Origin: Methylomonas sp. AM2-LC
Lineage (GTDB): Bacteria; Pseudomonadota; Gammaproteobacteria; Methylococcales; Methylomonadaceae
Length of the DNA: 64,000 nucleotides
Direction of reading: 5' to 3'
NCBI RefSeq assembly: GCF_039904985.1
Contig: NZ_CP157005.1
Coordinates: 3,987,501 to 4,051,500, forward strand
Shown here: in pieces, positions 27,063-37,531 of the stretch
How the letters are laid out: every line of letters starts with the position of its first letter
How positions within the stretch are numbered: position 1 is the first letter of the stretch
Program-made: the position numbers and the translations under genes
Notes under the pieces: model-generated
What the model was told of the DNA's origin: nothing
The model's database searches: none
Seen by the model: only the letters and a program-made list of their open reading frames with translations

Positions 27063-27538
27063 TAAACGCCCAAATTATTAAACAAACTAACCATTTCTAT
27101 TGCCGACATAGCTGCTTCTGCACCTTTATTGCCAGCTTTAGTTCCTGCACGTTCAATAGCCTGCTCTATACTATCCACAGTCAACACCCCAAAACTAACG
27201 GGAATATCATATTGTAAAGCAATCTGAGCGATACCTTTAACGCATTCCCCAGCAACATATTCAAAATGCGGGGTTCCACCGCGTATCACTGCGCCTAAGG
27301 CAATAATAGCATCGTATTTTTTAGTAGCAGCAATGCGTTGTACCACCATAGGTAATTCAAAAGCGCCGGGCGCTTTTACGAGTGTGATCGCTTGCTTTTC
27401 TGCACCATGTCTTACCAATGCATCAATGGCACCCGCTTCCAGTTGTTCGACAATAAAGCTATTAAAGCGTGAGGATACAATACAAAATCTACCGCCTTGT
27501 GCGGAAAGATGGCCTTCAAGAGTCGTAATTGCTGACAT
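27062..27538 (-). CDS. ribH: 6,7-dimethyl-8-ribityllumazine synthase
   Basis: A 158-residue lumazine synthase that condenses the ribityl pyrimidine with the RibB product. Motifs: [77 protein letters not shown] and [18 protein letters not shown]. The substrate and phosphate-binding residues (RFN, PGAFELP, GGTPHF) are present. It lies 55 bases after ribB and feeds RibE, encoded just upstream. Confidence 0.97.
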   Translation of the reverse strand: MSAITTLEGHLSAQGGRFCIVSSRFNSFIVEQLEAGAIDALVRHGAEKQAITLVKAPGAFELPMVVQRIAATKKYDAIIALGAVIRGGTPHFEYVAGECVKGIAQIALQYDIPVSFGVLTVDSIEQAIERAGTKAGNKGAEAAMSAIEMVSLFNNLGV

Positions 27539-27593
27539 AGCTTACCTTTAGTTAATAAATTAAAATTTTGAAAATGTTATACTCTGATCTTTT

Positions 27594-28706
27594 TCAATTG
27601 GCGGAATCAACATGTCCGACTACTTCCAAATCAAAACCAGATAGTCCAATATATTTTTTTTGCGTTCCCAATACCTGCAATTGCCGTACACCTAAGTCCG
27701 ACAAAATTCTGGACCCGGTACCCGTAGTTCGCCAGCCAGGCTCAGTATTAAAAACAGGCGAAGTTTTGATACCATTATCCTGCATTTGATACGCATGTAT
27801 CAGCTCCACCAAGGCTTTATTGGTTTCATTCTCGCGAATCAGTACTAAAACGCCACGTCCCACTTCGGCAATTTTTCGCATGGCTTCCCTAACTGGACAA
27901 CTGCAATCACTGCGCTTGGAAAAAAACAGATCATCAATTTGATTACGAGCATGAACTCTGACCAGCACGGGTCCATCACCACTAACATTGCCCATTACTA
28001 AAGCCAGATGCACATTATCGTCATTGCGGTCTTGATAAGCATACAACCTGAAATCACCAAATTCTGTTGGGTAAGCGCATTCACTAATACGTTCCAAAGT
28101 ATTTTCATGCCGAATCCGATAATGGATTAAATCCGCGATAGTTCCGATTTTTAGCTGATGTTGAGCGGCAAATATTTCTAAATCCGCACGCCGCGCCATT
28201 GAACCATCATCATTCAGAATTTCCACAATCACTGCAGCGGGTTCAACTCCGGCCAGTTTGGCCAAATCACAACCAGCTTCGGTATGACCAGCGCGCTTCA
28301 ACACCCCGCCAGCCTGAGCCATTAATGGAAAGATATGTCCAGGTTGTACCAAATCGCTAGGTACTGCATCTTTAGCTACCGCAGCTTGTACGGTTAAAGC
28401 CCGATCTGCCGCAGAAATACCTGTGGTAACCCCAGTTGCCGCTTCTATTGATACTGTAAAATTAGTCGTATATGGGGTTTGGTTATCATTCACCATCAGC
28501 GGTAAGCGCAATTGTTGACAGCGTTCACGGGTTAATGTCAGACAAATCAGTCCGCGTCCATACTTAGCCATAAAGTTAATGTCTTCGGCTCGTGCAAAGG
28601 CGGCAGCCATCAACAAGTCACCTTCGTTTTCCCTTTCTTCATCATCCATGATGACAACCATTTTGCCTTGCCGCAAATCTTCGATGATTTCTTCTATTGT
28701 ATTCAT
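27594..28706 (-). CDS. ribB: 3,4-dihydroxy-2-butanone-4-phosphate synthase with degenerate RibA-like domain (RibBX type)
   Basis: 370 residues. Residues 1-205 form an intact RibB domain: [11 protein letters not shown] (21-31), [20 protein letters not shown] and [15 protein letters not shown]. It makes dihydroxybutanone phosphate from ribulose-5-phosphate. The C-terminal RibA-like domain has lost GTP cyclohydrolase II features. The usual HSECLTGD reads [14 protein letters not shown] reads KRSDCS, and RQEGRxIGL reads RENETNKAL. Two of three zinc cysteines and the catalytic loop are therefore missing. This fits the RibBX variant known in Proteobacteria, so a separate ribA should exist elsewhere. 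Overlaps ribE by four bases (ATGA). Annotation pipelines would call it ribBA. Confidence 0.93.
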   Translation of the reverse strand: MNTIEEIIEDLRQGKMVVIMDDEERENEGDLLMAAAFARAEDINFMAKYGRGLICLTLTRERCQQLRLPLMVNDNQTPYTTNFTVSIEAATGVTTGISAADRALTVQAAVAKDAVPSDLVQPGHIFPLMAQAGGVLKRAGHTEAGCDLAKLAGVEPAAVIVEILNDDGSMARRADLEIFAAQHQLKIGTIADLIHYRIRHENTLERISECAYPTEFGDFRLYAYQDRNDDNVHLALVMGNVSGDGPVLVRVHARNQIDDLFFSKRSDCSCPVREAMRKIAEVGRGVLVLIRENETNKALVELIHAYQMQDNGIKTSPVFNTEPGWRTTGTGSRILSDLGVRQLQVLGTQKKYIGLSGFDLEVVGHVDSAN

Positions 28707-29359
28707 TTAATAAAACCGCTGGATTGTAGTAATGCCTCAGTAACACCTGTCTGGCATTGTGCCGCGGCTTCTCCTTTCATTAAGCGTTCCAGATAACGTG
28801 CCAAAATATCCACTTCCAGATTAACTGCATCACCAACCTGAGTGCTTGCCAAGGTAGTTTCCTGTAAGGTATGTGGAACAATATTGACAGAAAAATAAGC
28901 ACCATCAACCTGATTAACTGTCAAGCTAATACCATTAATACAGATAGAACCTTTTTCAGAAATATATTTTGCAAGATTATCGGGCGCTTTAAATTTATAA
29001 CGGATAGAACGTCCATCAGCCTGTTTATCCACCACTTTACCTATGCCATCAACATGACCACTCACAATATGTCCACCCAATCTACCAGAAGCGAGCAGCG
29101 CCAGCTCCAAATTTACCTGGGTTCCAACTTTAGCCGTATTCAACGTGGTACAAGATAAGGTTTCATTCGACACATCAGCATAAAAAAAATGATCGCCTAA
29201 TTCTACCGCAGTCAGGCAAACGCCATTGACAGCAATACTATCGCCTAAGGCAGTGTCTGACATTGACAGATTACCCGTACTAATTTTCAAACGACAATCA
29301 CCACCTCTTGGCTGAATTGCCGCTATTTGCCCTAAGGCAAGAATAATACCTGTAAACAT
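28703..29359 (-). CDS. ribE: Riboflavin synthase, alpha chain
   Basis: A 218-residue enzyme that dismutates two lumazines to riboflavin. Two tandem lumazine-binding barrels: [27 protein letters not shown] and [16 protein letters not shown] in the first; [16 protein letters not shown] and [13 protein letters not shown] in the second. The C-terminal helix ([11 protein letters not shown]) drives trimer formation. The tail after LMKGEAA is longer than usual. A 138-base gap separates it from ribD; I saw no FMN riboswitch there. Confidence 0.96.
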   Translation of the reverse strand: MFTGIILALGQIAAIQPRGGDCRLKISTGNLSMSDTALGDSIAVNGVCLTAVELGDHFFYADVSNETLSCTTLNTAKVGTQVNLELALLASGRLGGHIVSGHVDGIGKVVDKQADGRSIRYKFKAPDNLAKYISEKGSICINGISLTVNQVDGAYFSVNIVPHTLQETTLASTQVGDAVNLEVDILARYLERLMKGEAAAQCQTGVTEALLQSSGFIK

Positions 29360-29497
29360 TTTTACCTTTTCTTGAGTGTAAAAATTACTAAGATATGCGT
29401 TTTATGCACTCCGAAAACTCTATAGTGATAAATTCGGAAACAATCAGCTCATACTCAGCACGTATAATTGGGTTGATGACTTAATATTACTGACACA

Positions 29498-30592
29498 TTA
29501 AATTTTATTGTGTGCTCCAAACAACATTCTTACATCTGGCCCTAATTGCCTAACATTGAGTAGACTCAACTGCTTTTTATCAGCCATCCGTTGCAATTTA
29601 GGTAAATGAAACAAACCTCGCCCTTGATCTCCTAAAATGCATGGTGCCATATAAATCAACCATTCATCGACCAAATTAGTCTCAAGCAAACTACCATTCA
29701 GGGTAGCACCCGCTTCAATCCAAACCGTATTAATCTGCTGTTTGGCTAAAAGCTGAAAAACCTGAAACAAATCGGGACGACCATTAACACTTGGCACTTG
29801 CCAGATTTTACAGCCTGCATCTGTTAATTGTTTTTGTTTTTGTACATTTTCACTACATGTCATAATCCAAGTTTCAGCTGAATTATGCAGTATTTTTGCA
29901 TTTACAGGGATACGTAACTGACTGTCTACTACCACTTTAATGGGTTGCAAGACATCAAAATCCACTCTGGCATCCAGTTGTGGATCATCATAAAGGATAG
30001 TACCGATTCCAGTCAGAATGGCACTACTAGCAGCTCTAAAGTTTTGTACATCTTGCCGCGCCTGAGGTGATGTAATCCATTTACTTTCTCCCGATGCCAT
30101 ACCCGTACGCCCATCCAAACTACAGGCCATTTTACTGGTTATCCAAGGCAAACCAAGTTGCATACGTTTAAAAAAACCACGATTTAACAGTTCTGCTTCG
30201 GTTTGCAGAACACCACAGACCACTTCAATACCCGCTGCCCGTAGTTGCTGCAAGCCCTGCCCGGATACTAATGGGTTAGGGTCTTGCATGGCAACAACCA
30301 CACGACGCACACCAGCCTCAATTAAGGCAGTACAACACGGCCCAGTGCGACCGTGATGACTACAGGGCTCTAAAGTGACATAGGCAGTAGCGTCTTTGAC
30401 ATTATCTGTTTTTTGCAACGCATCAATCTCTGCATGGGCAAATCCTGCTCGTTGCGTCCAACCTTCGGCAATAACATGCCCATCGATGACGAACACACAC
30501 CCTACATGAGGGTTTGGATCGGTAGTATATATTCCATTACGCGCCAGTTTAAGTGCATGAGCCATATAGGCTTCATCTTGTTTAGCTATCAT
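29498..30592 (-). CDS. ribD: Bifunctional diaminohydroxyphosphoribosylaminopyrimidine deaminase / reductase
   Basis: A 364-residue two-domain enzyme for steps two and three of riboflavin synthesis. The deaminase domain (1-145) carries the zinc motifs HAEIDAL and [12 protein letters not shown] and the opening [28 protein letters not shown]. The reductase domain (about 150-360) has [46 protein letters not shown] and [12 protein letters not shown]. The end overlaps nothing, but the start overlaps nrdR by 11 bases, so the two are co-transcribed. Confidence 0.97.
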   Translation of the reverse strand: MIAKQDEAYMAHALKLARNGIYTTDPNPHVGCVFVIDGHVIAEGWTQRAGFAHAEIDALQKTDNVKDATAYVTLEPCSHHGRTGPCCTALIEAGVRRVVVAMQDPNPLVSGQGLQQLRAAGIEVVCGVLQTEAELLNRGFFKRMQLGLPWITSKMACSLDGRTGMASGESKWITSPQARQDVQNFRAASSAILTGIGTILYDDPQLDARVDFDVLQPIKVVVDSQLRIPVNAKILHNSAETWIMTCSENVQKQKQLTDAGCKIWQVPSVNGRPDLFQVFQLLAKQQINTVWIEAGATLNGSLLETNLVDEWLIYMAPCILGDQGRGLFHLPKLQRMADKKQLSLLNVRQLGPDVRMLFGAHNKI

Positions 30593-31040
30593 GCTTTTGC
30601 AGATTTTCGATCATTTCCGTAAATTCACTGACATCTTCAAAACTACGATAAACTGATGCAAAACGCACATAGGCCACATGGTCAAGCAAGCTTAATTCTG
30701 TCATGACCAATTCACCGAGTTGTCGAGCCGGAATTTCACGCTCACCTTTAACCGTTAACGCTTTTTTAATACGACTGATAGCCGCCTCAATGGCATCGGC
30801 ATCCACCGGACGCTTTTCCAGCGCCCGTTGCATGCCAGCGCGTAATTTAGTTTCATCAAAACTTTGCCTAGCACCATTACGTTTGATAATGCGGGGTAAG
30901 GTCAGTTCAACTACTTCAAACGTGGTAAAGCGTTCCTTACAGCTAAGACATTCGCGGCGGCGCTTAACCTGATCGCCTTCGTCGACCAAACGAGTATCGA
31001 CAACCTTAGTGTCTTGAACCGAGCAAAACGGACAGCGCAT
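30582..31040 (-). CDS. nrdR: Transcriptional repressor NrdR
   Basis: A 152-residue nucleotide-sensing repressor of ribonucleotide reductase genes. N-terminal zinc ribbon [18 protein letters not shown] with [11 protein letters not shown]-cone from about residue 49 ([20 protein letters not shown]). Typical length. It is the first gene of the riboflavin cluster, a conserved placement in Proteobacteria. Its own promoter lies in the 100-base AT-rich gap before the PPK2 gene. Confidence 0.97.
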   Translation of the reverse strand: MRCPFCSVQDTKVVDTRLVDEGDQVKRRRECLSCKERFTTFEVVELTLPRIIKRNGARQSFDETKLRAGMQRALEKRPVDADAIEAAISRIKKALTVKGEREIPARQLGELVMTELSLLDHVAYVRFASVYRSFEDVSEFTEMIENLQKHDS

Positions 31041-31141
31041 GAAAAAACCAAGTTTGATTTAAAAGGGCTGCATTCTATTACAGTTTACTTATTTATTAAA
31101 ATTGATAAACGAAACATTCATGATTAAAAAGAACACTATTT

Positions 31142-32638
31142 TCAGCTTTTCCCTTCATCCAGCATTTTCTCTAATCTTTCGCAATAGGCTTTTATCACCT
31201 TAATCCGCGCATAATATTTATCATTAGCTTCGACCAGTATCCAAGGTAGTTTACTGGAACTGGTACGCATGATCATTTCATTAACCGCTTTCTGATAATC
31301 ATCCCACTTGGCGCGATTACGATAATCTTCATCGGTAATTTTAAACTGTTTGTAAGTTATATTTTCGCGTTGCTTAAACCTACGCATTTGCTCGTCCTGA
31401 TCAACATGTAACCAGAACTTTAATATAACCATACCATGCGCTAATAATGCTTCTTCAAAATTAACAATTTCAGCATATGCTCTTTGCCATTCATTCGTAG
31501 CTGCCAAGCCCTCAACCCTTTCTACTAATACACGCCCATACCAGCTTCTGTCATAAATGGTCACCTGACCCGCACGCGGGATGTGCCTCCAAAATCGCCA
31601 TAGATAGTGATGTGCCGCTTCTTCATCGGTCGGTTTACTGATAGGAATAACCTGATAATTTCGCGCATCCATGGCCTCTGTCAGTCGCCGTATTACACCG
31701 CCCTTCCCTGCCGCATCCCACCCTTCAAAAACCAAAAGACTGGATCGATGCACGACTAATGCTTGCCTAGTCAATCCATTGAGTTTTCCTTGAAACTTTT
31801 CCAACTCAATTTTATATTTATTTTTACCCAACTTAACCGATAAATCCAATGTGTCGAGCAAATTATGTTGTTCAAGTTTACTTAGTACTTCAGGAACTAA
31901 AGCCTTAGTTTTAGCCTTCAATTCAGCCTGGGAAAGCAAATGGCGCTGTATACATTCCAATACATATTGACCAACCGTTAACCGGCTATAATTGATGTCA
32001 GAACCATCCACGATCAACCAAGGAGCATAAGGAGTACTGGTGTCTGTCAATACCTGTTCAGCAATACCTAAAAAAACATCGTATTTTGCCAAATGTTGCC
32101 GATCTTTATCAGTCACTCGCCATTTAGTCGCAGGATTTTTCGACAAAGCTTTAAATCGTGAAGTCTGACGATCTTTTTTAAGATGCAACCAACATTTTAT
32201 TATCAACGCTCCATCATCCGTTAATAATTGTTCTAATTGATTAATAAGTTTTAACTCAACTTGCAAAGCTGCGTCATCGATTTTTTGATAAACCCGCTGA
32301 GAAATTGGATCGCTATACCAAGAACCTACATAAATACCTATACGTCCTTTAGCGGGCAAGGTACGCCAGAAACGCCAAAACTTTGGACGTTCACGTTCTT
32401 CATCGCTGGGCTCGGCAAAGGCGTTTGTACGCATAAAATGCGGATCTAACCAGGCATTCAATGAATTGATAACTTCTCCCTTACCACCACCATCCACACC
32501 GGAAATTAGAATAAGCACCGGAAATTGGCTATCTTTCAGCTGATCCTGTATCAATAGTAACTGGGTACGTAATTCTGACGCTTTTTTCTTATATTCGTCG
32601 CGTTCAACACTCTGTCCTAACTCAGCGATTTCAAACAT
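31142..32638 (-). CDS. pap: Polyphosphate:AMP phosphotransferase (two-domain PPK2)
   Basis: 498 residues with two PPK2 modules. The N-terminal one (about 30-250) has Walker A GVDGGGKGE and lid FWRFWRTLPAKGRIGIYVGSW. The C-terminal one (about 270-495) has GWDAAGKGG and FWRHIPRAGQVTIYDRSWYG. This layout is that of class II PPK2 enzymes, which use polyphosphate to convert AMP to ADP; the C-terminal module is expected to be the catalytic one. It suggests a polyphosphate energy store. The short gap to nrdR (101 bases) probably contains a promoter, so they need not be one operon. Confidence 0.93.
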   Translation of the reverse strand: MFEIAELGQSVERDEYKKKASELRTQLLLIQDQLKDSQFPVLILISGVDGGGKGEVINSLNAWLDPHFMRTNAFAEPSDEERERPKFWRFWRTLPAKGRIGIYVGSWYSDPISQRVYQKIDDAALQVELKLINQLEQLLTDDGALIIKCWLHLKKDRQTSRFKALSKNPATKWRVTDKDRQHLAKYDVFLGIAEQVLTDTSTPYAPWLIVDGSDINYSRLTVGQYVLECIQRHLLSQAELKAKTKALVPEVLSKLEQHNLLDTLDLSVKLGKNKYKIELEKFQGKLNGLTRQALVVHRSSLLVFEGWDAAGKGGVIRRLTEAMDARNYQVIPISKPTDEEAAHHYLWRFWRHIPRAGQVTIYDRSWYGRVLVERVEGLAATNEWQRAYAEIVNFEEALLAHGMVILKFWLHVDQDEQMRRFKQRENITYKQFKITDEDYRNRAKWDDYQKAVNEMIMRTSSSKLPWILVEANDKYYARIKVIKAYCERLEKMLDEGKS

Positions 32639-33125
32639 TACTCCCCCTCAATGAATTGGCCTTATTACTATCTGTTATTCTCAACATATTATCAGGCTTA
32701 TGCATGAAAATATCGCAATCTTGCTTGTTAGCCCACCTAATTAAGTTAACTTATTTACTCCCCTTAGAGACTAGAAAAAAATCAATTAACAGACAGTATC
32801 ATTTGTTTCCCTTTGCGCTGATGTTTATTTTTTTGCGTGTACATAATTTGAATAACAATGATCGCATACGCCAATATGCCTCGTTTTACGCTCAGCTTGA
32901 CAAAAAAATTCACATATTTTTCAATTACCTACAAAACACCCATTAACAACCATCGACTTATAAAGAAAAATCACTGAAAAAAATAAATAAAGTTTTGACA
33001 CAAAACAAATTTAGGTGTAAAAAATACACCGTCGACTAACAATAATTTTAACTTCGACATGCAACTCGAGTTGCTCCTTTTAATTAAGGGTTTATTATTA
33101 CAACAATCAAATGAGGATTACTAAA
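32639..33125. other. Intergenic region with promoter upstream of the small membrane protein
   Basis: AT-rich. Holds the promoter of the converging-away PPK2 gene on the left and that of the 33126 gene on the right. A 96-codon frame at 32656-32946 begins within the spacer and has no ribosome site; it looks fortuitous. Confidence 0.5.
32995..33030 (+). promoter_or_regulatory. Sigma-70-type promoter with palindromic operator candidate
   Basis: TTGACA at 32995-33000 and TAAAAA at 33018-33023 with a 17-base spacer. A perfect inverted repeat GGTGTA-AAAAA-TACACC (33014-33030) covers the -10 element, so a dimeric repressor could occlude RNA polymerase. The leader to ATG 33126 is about 95 bases. Confidence 0.5.
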
Positions 33126-33323
33126 ATGGCTGAACAAGAAAAAGATAACACCCTAACTGTCGTTATTGCAGTTACACTGGTTGCCGTTATTGGCGTATTT
33201 TTGTTAAAACAAGACGAAACTAAACATTTAAAACTGAGTGGCGAAACTTCTGCTCAAGCTGAAGCTCAAGTTCTGGCAAAGCATAAAGATTTTAACAATG
33301 ACGTGTTAAGCCAAGCAAAATAA
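33126..33323 (+). CDS. Small single-span membrane protein
   Basis: A 65-residue protein (MAEQEKDN start; GAGG eight or nine bases upstream, preferred over TTG/ATG at 33111). One transmembrane helix, LTVVIAVTLVAVIGVFLL, sits between an acidic N-terminus and a polar C-terminal tail rich in Lys, Ala and Gln (AQAEAQVLAKHKD). It stands alone with its own promoter and a strong terminator, suggesting high expression. Function unknown; a membrane anchor or stress small protein is possible. Confidence 0.75.
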   Translation: MAEQEKDNTLTVVIAVTLVAVIGVFLLKQDETKHLKLSGETSAQAEAQVLAKHKDFNNDVLSQAK

Positions 33324-33376
33324 TATTTACTATACTTTAGTAAATAAACTAATTAGATTTACCGTACAGCTCTTCG

Positions 33377-33412
33377 GCCATCGCCTGCCACCCGCAGTCG
33401 ATGGCTTTTTTA
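33377..33412 (+). terminator. Rho-independent terminator
   Basis: Stem GCCATCG/CGATGGC followed directly by six T, about 55 bases after the stop of the small membrane protein gene. Confidence 0.85.
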
Positions 33413-33487
33413 TGCGCATCTGTTTTAAGTTGTTTTTTTGCGTAAACTGATAGAATAAGCATTTATTGCAAACTCTAACTACAATCA

Positions 33488-35773
33488 ATGGATGTCATTC
33501 AACGCATAGCAGAAGAACTATCAGTAAAAACTCAACAAGTTGCTGCAGCAATCGCATTACTAGACGATGGCGCAACAGTTCCATTTATTGCTCGTTACCG
33601 GAAAGAAGCAACGGGGGGCCTGGATGATACGCAATTACGAAACCTTGAACTCCGGCTTACTTATCTACGCGAACTGAACGAACGACGCCTCACCATTCTG
33701 GATAGCATTCGCTCACAAGGTAAATTAACCTCAGAACTGGAACAAAACATACAGGATGCTGAAACAAAAACCTTGTTGGAAGATTTATACCTACCGTATA
33801 AACCCAAACGTCGCACCAAGGCTCAAATTGCTCGTGAAGCAGGTTTAGAACCACTTGCCTTTGCCATACTTGAAAATCGTGAGTTAATTCCCGAGCAAGC
33901 AGCACTCGCTTACATCGATGTTGAAAAAGGCGTTCCTGATTGCACAACAGCACTTGAGGGAGCCCGACAGATCATTATGGAACTGGTTGCTGAAAACGCG
34001 GAATTACTCAGTGAATTACGCGAACGCATCTGGGCGAAAGGCATACTTCAGGCCAGCGTTGTCAGTGGCAAGGAAGCAGAGGCTGCTAAATTCAAAGATT
34101 ATTTTGATTATCAAGAAGCGATTAACAAAATACCCTCTCATCGGGCTCTGGCAATATTTCGAGGCCGAAACGAAGACTTACTCAATTTAAGTCTAAAACC
34201 CGCAGAACAAGAACAAGAAGAACATCAACTTTGCTCCCAGTTTGTAGCTAAGCATTTAAAAATAACCGATACCAATTTAGCAAGTGATGCCTGGTTAGCT
34301 GAAACGGCCCGGCTTGCCTGGAAAATAAAATTATTTACTCGCATCGACCTGGACTTAAAAATGCGTTTACGGGAAGCGGCAGAATTGGAAGCTATTAAGG
34401 TATTTGCCAGTAATTTGCGCGATTTATTACTTGCAGCCCCTGCTGGCCCAAGAGCAACCATGGGACTGGATCCCGGCATTCGAACTGGCGTAAAAGTTGC
34501 CATAGTTGATGCAACAGGCAAAGTTTTAGGCACAGAAACCGTATATCCGCATCCACCCAAAAATCAATGGGATCAATCCATTGCATGCCTGGCTCGATTG
34601 ATTGAGCAGCACAAGGTTGATCTTATCAGCATAGGTAACGGAACGGGTTCAAGAGAAACAGACCAACTTATTGCTGATCTTATTAAACAACATAATGCCC
34701 TACACATTAATAAAGTAATGGTTTCAGAAGCGGGCGCTTCCGTTTATTCTGCTTCCGAGCTGGCTGCAAAAGAATTTCCTGAATTAGACGTCTCTCTGCG
34801 AGGCGCAGTATCAATTGCCAGACGGTTACAGGATCCACTGGCAGAACTGGTAAAAATTGATGCAAAATCCATAGGCGTTGGTCAATACCAGCATGATGTG
34901 AATCAAGTACAACTGGCCAGAATGTTGGACAATGTTGTTGAGGATTGCGTAAATGCAGTTGGGGTTGATGTTAACACCGCTTCCGTTGCTTTATTGAAAC
35001 AGGTCTCCGGCCTCAGCGCCAGTATCAGTGAAAATATTGTTGCTTTCCGTGATGACAATGGCCCATTTAAAAATCGCAAACAGCTTAAAAGCGTACCTCG
35101 TCTAGGAGACAAAGCCTATGAACAAGCCGCAGGGTTTTTGCGCATTATGAACGGTGATAATCCACTTGATGCTTCTGCTGTTCACCCTGAAGCTTATCCA
35201 GTAGTAAACGCTATCCTCAAAGAAACCGGTAAATCTATCCGCGATTTAATTGGACAAAGCCAATTTTTGCGTGGTTTAAAAGCAGCCAATTTTACCAGCG
35301 CCGAATTTGGTTTACCAACTGTCACGGACATTTTACAAGAACTGGAAAAACCTGGCCGTGACCCACGCCCAGAATTTAAAAGCGTTCAATTTAAAGAAGG
35401 GGTGGAAAAAATAACCGATCTTCAACCGGGCATGACACTAGAAGGTGTTATCACCAATGTTGCCAACTTTGGTGCTTTTGTGGATATTGGCGTTCATCAG
35501 GATGGTTTGGTACATATATCTCATTTGGCCGATGATTTTGTTAAAGACCCTCGCGATGTGGTAAAAACAGGAGAAATGGTTAAAGTAAAAGTATTGGAAA
35601 TTGATGTTGCCCGTAAGCGTATTTCTTTAAGTATGAAAACAAATATAGATGCAAGTGAAATTGTCGTACATGAAAAAAATGAAAAGCCCCAAAAATCAAC
35701 ACAAAAACCGAAACAACAACCTGTATTGCAAAATAGCATGAGCAATGCCTTTGCCAAAGCATTAGGAAAATGA
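33488..35773 (+). CDS. tex: Tex-family RNA-binding transcription accessory protein
   Basis: A 761-residue nucleic-acid-binding protein with the Tex domain order. It has an N-terminal helical domain ([20 protein letters not shown]), a YqgF-like RNase H fold ([36 protein letters not shown]), helix-hairpin-helix segments ([20 protein letters not shown]) and a C-terminal S1 domain ([20 protein letters not shown]). The tail after the S1 domain is Lys/Gln-rich. It is thought to act in transcription and RNA quality control. Start ATG 33488 has no strong ribosome site but matches family N-termini. Confidence 0.95.
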   Translation: MDVIQRIAEELSVKTQQVAAAIALLDDGATVPFIARYRKEATGGLDDTQLRNLELRLTYLRELNERRLTILDSIRSQGKLTSELEQNIQDAETKTLLEDLYLPYKPKRRTKAQIAREAGLEPLAFAILENRELIPEQAALAYIDVEKGVPDCTTALEGARQIIMELVAENAELLSELRERIWAKGILQASVVSGKEAEAAKFKDYFDYQEAINKIPSHRALAIFRGRNEDLLNLSLKPAEQEQEEHQLCSQFVAKHLKITDTNLASDAWLAETARLAWKIKLFTRIDLDLKMRLREAAELEAIKVFASNLRDLLLAAPAGPRATMGLDPGIRTGVKVAIVDATGKVLGTETVYPHPPKNQWDQSIACLARLIEQHKVDLISIGNGTGSRETDQLIADLIKQHNALHINKVMVSEAGASVYSASELAAKEFPELDVSLRGAVSIARRLQDPLAELVKIDAKSIGVGQYQHDVNQVQLARMLDNVVEDCVNAVGVDVNTASVALLKQVSGLSASISENIVAFRDDNGPFKNRKQLKSVPRLGDKAYEQAAGFLRIMNGDNPLDASAVHPEAYPVVNAILKETGKSIRDLIGQSQFLRGLKAANFTSAEFGLPTVTDILQELEKPGRDPRPEFKSVQFKEGVEKITDLQPGMTLEGVITNVANFGAFVDIGVHQDGLVHISHLADDFVKDPRDVVKTGEMVKVKVLEIDVARKRISLSMKTNIDASEIVVHEKNEKPQKSTQKPKQQPVLQNSMSNAFAKALGK

Positions 35774-36175
35774 TTTATCGTAATTGCTCAGAGTATGTTC
35801 ATAACACTAATCAACTAAAATATTGGCCTTTGGTTCCGAAATTACTGACTATCTGTTTAAAATTACGCCTAGCAATTAACATTTATTTTAATTTAGATAG
35901 GGCAACCAATTTGGTCTACAACGTAATGTGCCTGACTGACGCAATACAGAGCATTTTTTGTCAGTTGCTTAATGAGTGTTTAGCCGCTTTCAAAAATACA
36001 TTTAAGCATGAACGACCTGATTGGACTTTGAAACTTACCTGACATTTACTGAATAGTGACTATAATTAAAATATGCTCTGTTATACTTTTCCGACTTTAC
36101 ACTGCCAGGTAATTAGATCGTTTAACTTAACCAGGCAATTTAATGCTAGTAAACACTTTAACGTTGAGATTAGAA
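35774..36175. other. Intergenic region after tex
   Basis: A 90-codon frame (35770-36042) overlaps the tex stop as ATGA, but has no ribosome site, no motif and a composition like the surrounding spacer. Nothing else is supported. Confidence 0.5.
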
Positions 36176-36565
36176 ATGAATCGATCTTCCTGTAAACTAA
36201 TAACTATATTGACGACCATACTATTAACAGCAGCACCCAGCGTCTATGCAGATTACAACAATGAACAATATTCTGACATAGTCGTTCGCAAACTCGGTAG
36301 TGGATTTGCCAATATCTCTACAGGCTTGTTGGAAATTCCTAAGGACATGATTATTGATACCAATCAATCAAATTTTGTTTATGGTGTTACCGGAGGCATC
36401 CTGCAAGGCTCAATATCAGCAGTTGGGCGCATAGGAACCGGTATCATGGATTTATTATCAGCACCTCTACCTACCCAACCTGTAGCATACCCCGTGTATA
36501 TTTGGGATGACTTTGATGCAATTACCCGTTTTGGACCTATCTTTCGTTTAGAAAACACCCAATAA
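36176..36565 (+). CDS. Exosortase-system-associated exported protein, TIGR04073 family
   Basis: A 129-residue exported protein starting MNRSSCKLITIL; the frame can be extended 11 codons, but then the signal peptide would be buried. Signal cleavage is near VYADY. The mature part has the family pattern RKLGSGFANISTGLLEIPKD, a Gly-rich hydrophobic GGILQGSISAVGRIGTGIMD, and ends with VYIWDDFDAITRFGPIF. TIGR04073 members occur in genomes with exosortase/PEP-CTERM systems; their job is not known. A hairpin follows. Confidence 0.85.
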   Translation: MNRSSCKLITILTTILLTAAPSVYADYNNEQYSDIVVRKLGSGFANISTGLLEIPKDMIIDTNQSNFVYGVTGGILQGSISAVGRIGTGIMDLLSAPLPTQPVAYPVYIWDDFDAITRFGPIFRLENTQ

Positions 36566-36573
36566 ACTAAATT

Positions 36574-36602
36574 AAGCGGATAAATCATCAACTCATCCGC
36601 TT
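36574..36602. terminator. Bidirectional hairpin between converging genes
   Basis: Inverted repeat AAGCGGAT/ATCCGCTT with a 13-base loop, between the stops of the TIGR04073 gene (plus) and the repeat protein at 36617 (minus). AT-rich flanks on both sides. Confidence 0.65.
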
Positions 36603-36616
36603 ATCGACATATTTAA

Positions 36617-37273
36617 TTAAAGTACATACTGCGTAAGATATTCCTTCAACTTAGTATTGAACAGACTATCATAATGACGTATTAACGTTGAGTCGGTGGG
36701 GCGCGGCGCTAATAGCGCTGCCACCTCACTTTGAGCTTGAGTTAAAAAATGTCTTCTTAGCGTTGCATCTTCCGGCATTTTTGCTTGATTATAAGTAACG
36801 ACAGCCGCAACATTAATTGCTCTATCTGGGTTCTCGGTTACTGATGACTGAAGCGTTGCGTGTCTAACCTCCACATCATCAGACTGAGCCAGTATGCCCC
36901 ACAAATGGCCTAGATAGTGTCTACATAGCGTAGAATCGGTTGGATATGGATGCGTAATTGCCAACCTTTCTGCTTCCTGATTACTTAAAAAATGACGTCG
37001 AAGCGTTGAATCTTCTGGTAGTGTTCCCTTAAAGGTATCGTAATGGCTAACAGTTGCACTACTTATCACGGCCTGACTTACTTCGATGTTATGCCCAGGT
37101 AATTCCGTTTTAAAATTATCTGAATGATCATTGGCAGCAATCGACTCTGAATCTATCAGCTTAGGTTGTGGCTGGGGAAGTGTAGCGGTGTTCTCCAGAG
37201 TAGATTGACGCCTAGTCAAAAACACTAAAACACCTATTACGACTAAGGCTACAAACGCAAAAAACCATTTCAT
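36617..37273 (-). CDS. Membrane-anchored protein with repeated P-x-D-[ST/AT]-L-x-R-H-[FY] motif
   Basis: 218 residues. An N-terminal transmembrane or uncleaved signal helix (FFAFVALVVIGVLVFL) is followed by a polar linker. The motif occurs four times: PEDSTLRRHF (86-95), PTDSTLCRHY (111-120), PEDATLRRHF (167-176) and PTDSTLIRHY (192-201). The first and second pairs are 81 residues apart, so the protein contains an internal duplication of a two-motif unit. The Arg-His-aromatic core and its regular spacing suggest a binding site or structural staple. I do not recognise a named domain. Confidence 0.75.
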   Translation of the reverse strand: MKWFFAFVALVVIGVLVFLTRRQSTLENTATLPQPQPKLIDSESIAANDHSDNFKTELPGHNIEVSQAVISSATVSHYDTFKGTLPEDSTLRRHFLSNQEAERLAITHPYPTDSTLCRHYLGHLWGILAQSDDVEVRHATLQSSVTENPDRAINVAAVVTYNQAKMPEDATLRRHFLTQAQSEVAALLAPRPTDSTLIRHYDSLFNTKLKEYLTQYVL

Positions 37274-37516
37274 ATCTTTTCCTCTCTTCTATTTATAGTT
37301 AGAAATTCAACACAAATCGCTTATGTTGTTTGCAGATAAAACGCTGTCTGAACAGAATCAGAATATAAAGAGCTTACCCTGTTAACCCAAAATCACTCTT
37401 GAATAAAAGCAATACTCACACAACAGTGTGTATATAAATTGGATTCACATGCACTTTGACTTGTCATTACTTTAAGTCCAGCGTTTTCATGAGTATCAAA
37501 TACTCAATCAATTTAT

Positions 37517-37531
37517 GTTCTTATTATGTTC
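37517..37531 (+). promoter_or_regulatory. GTTC-N7-GTTC LexA-type box (distal)
   Basis: Direct repeat GTTC-TTATTAT-GTTC, 486 bases before lexA and 244 bases before the start of the divergent gene at 37273. Same sequence type as the two boxes at lexA, so it may regulate that divergent gene or be a spare site. Confidence 0.45.

Noticed and set aside
29360..29497. FMN riboswitch before ribE
   Set aside because: None of the conserved RFN-element sequences are present there or in the ribB-ribH gap.
32656..32946. 96-codon frame upstream of the small membrane protein
   Set aside because: No ribosome site, composition like spacer, lies in the promoter region of the neighbouring genes.
35770..36042. 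90-codon frame overlapping the tex stop as ATGA
   Set aside because: The overlap looks like coupling, but there is no ribosome site, motif or codon pattern like the neighbours.
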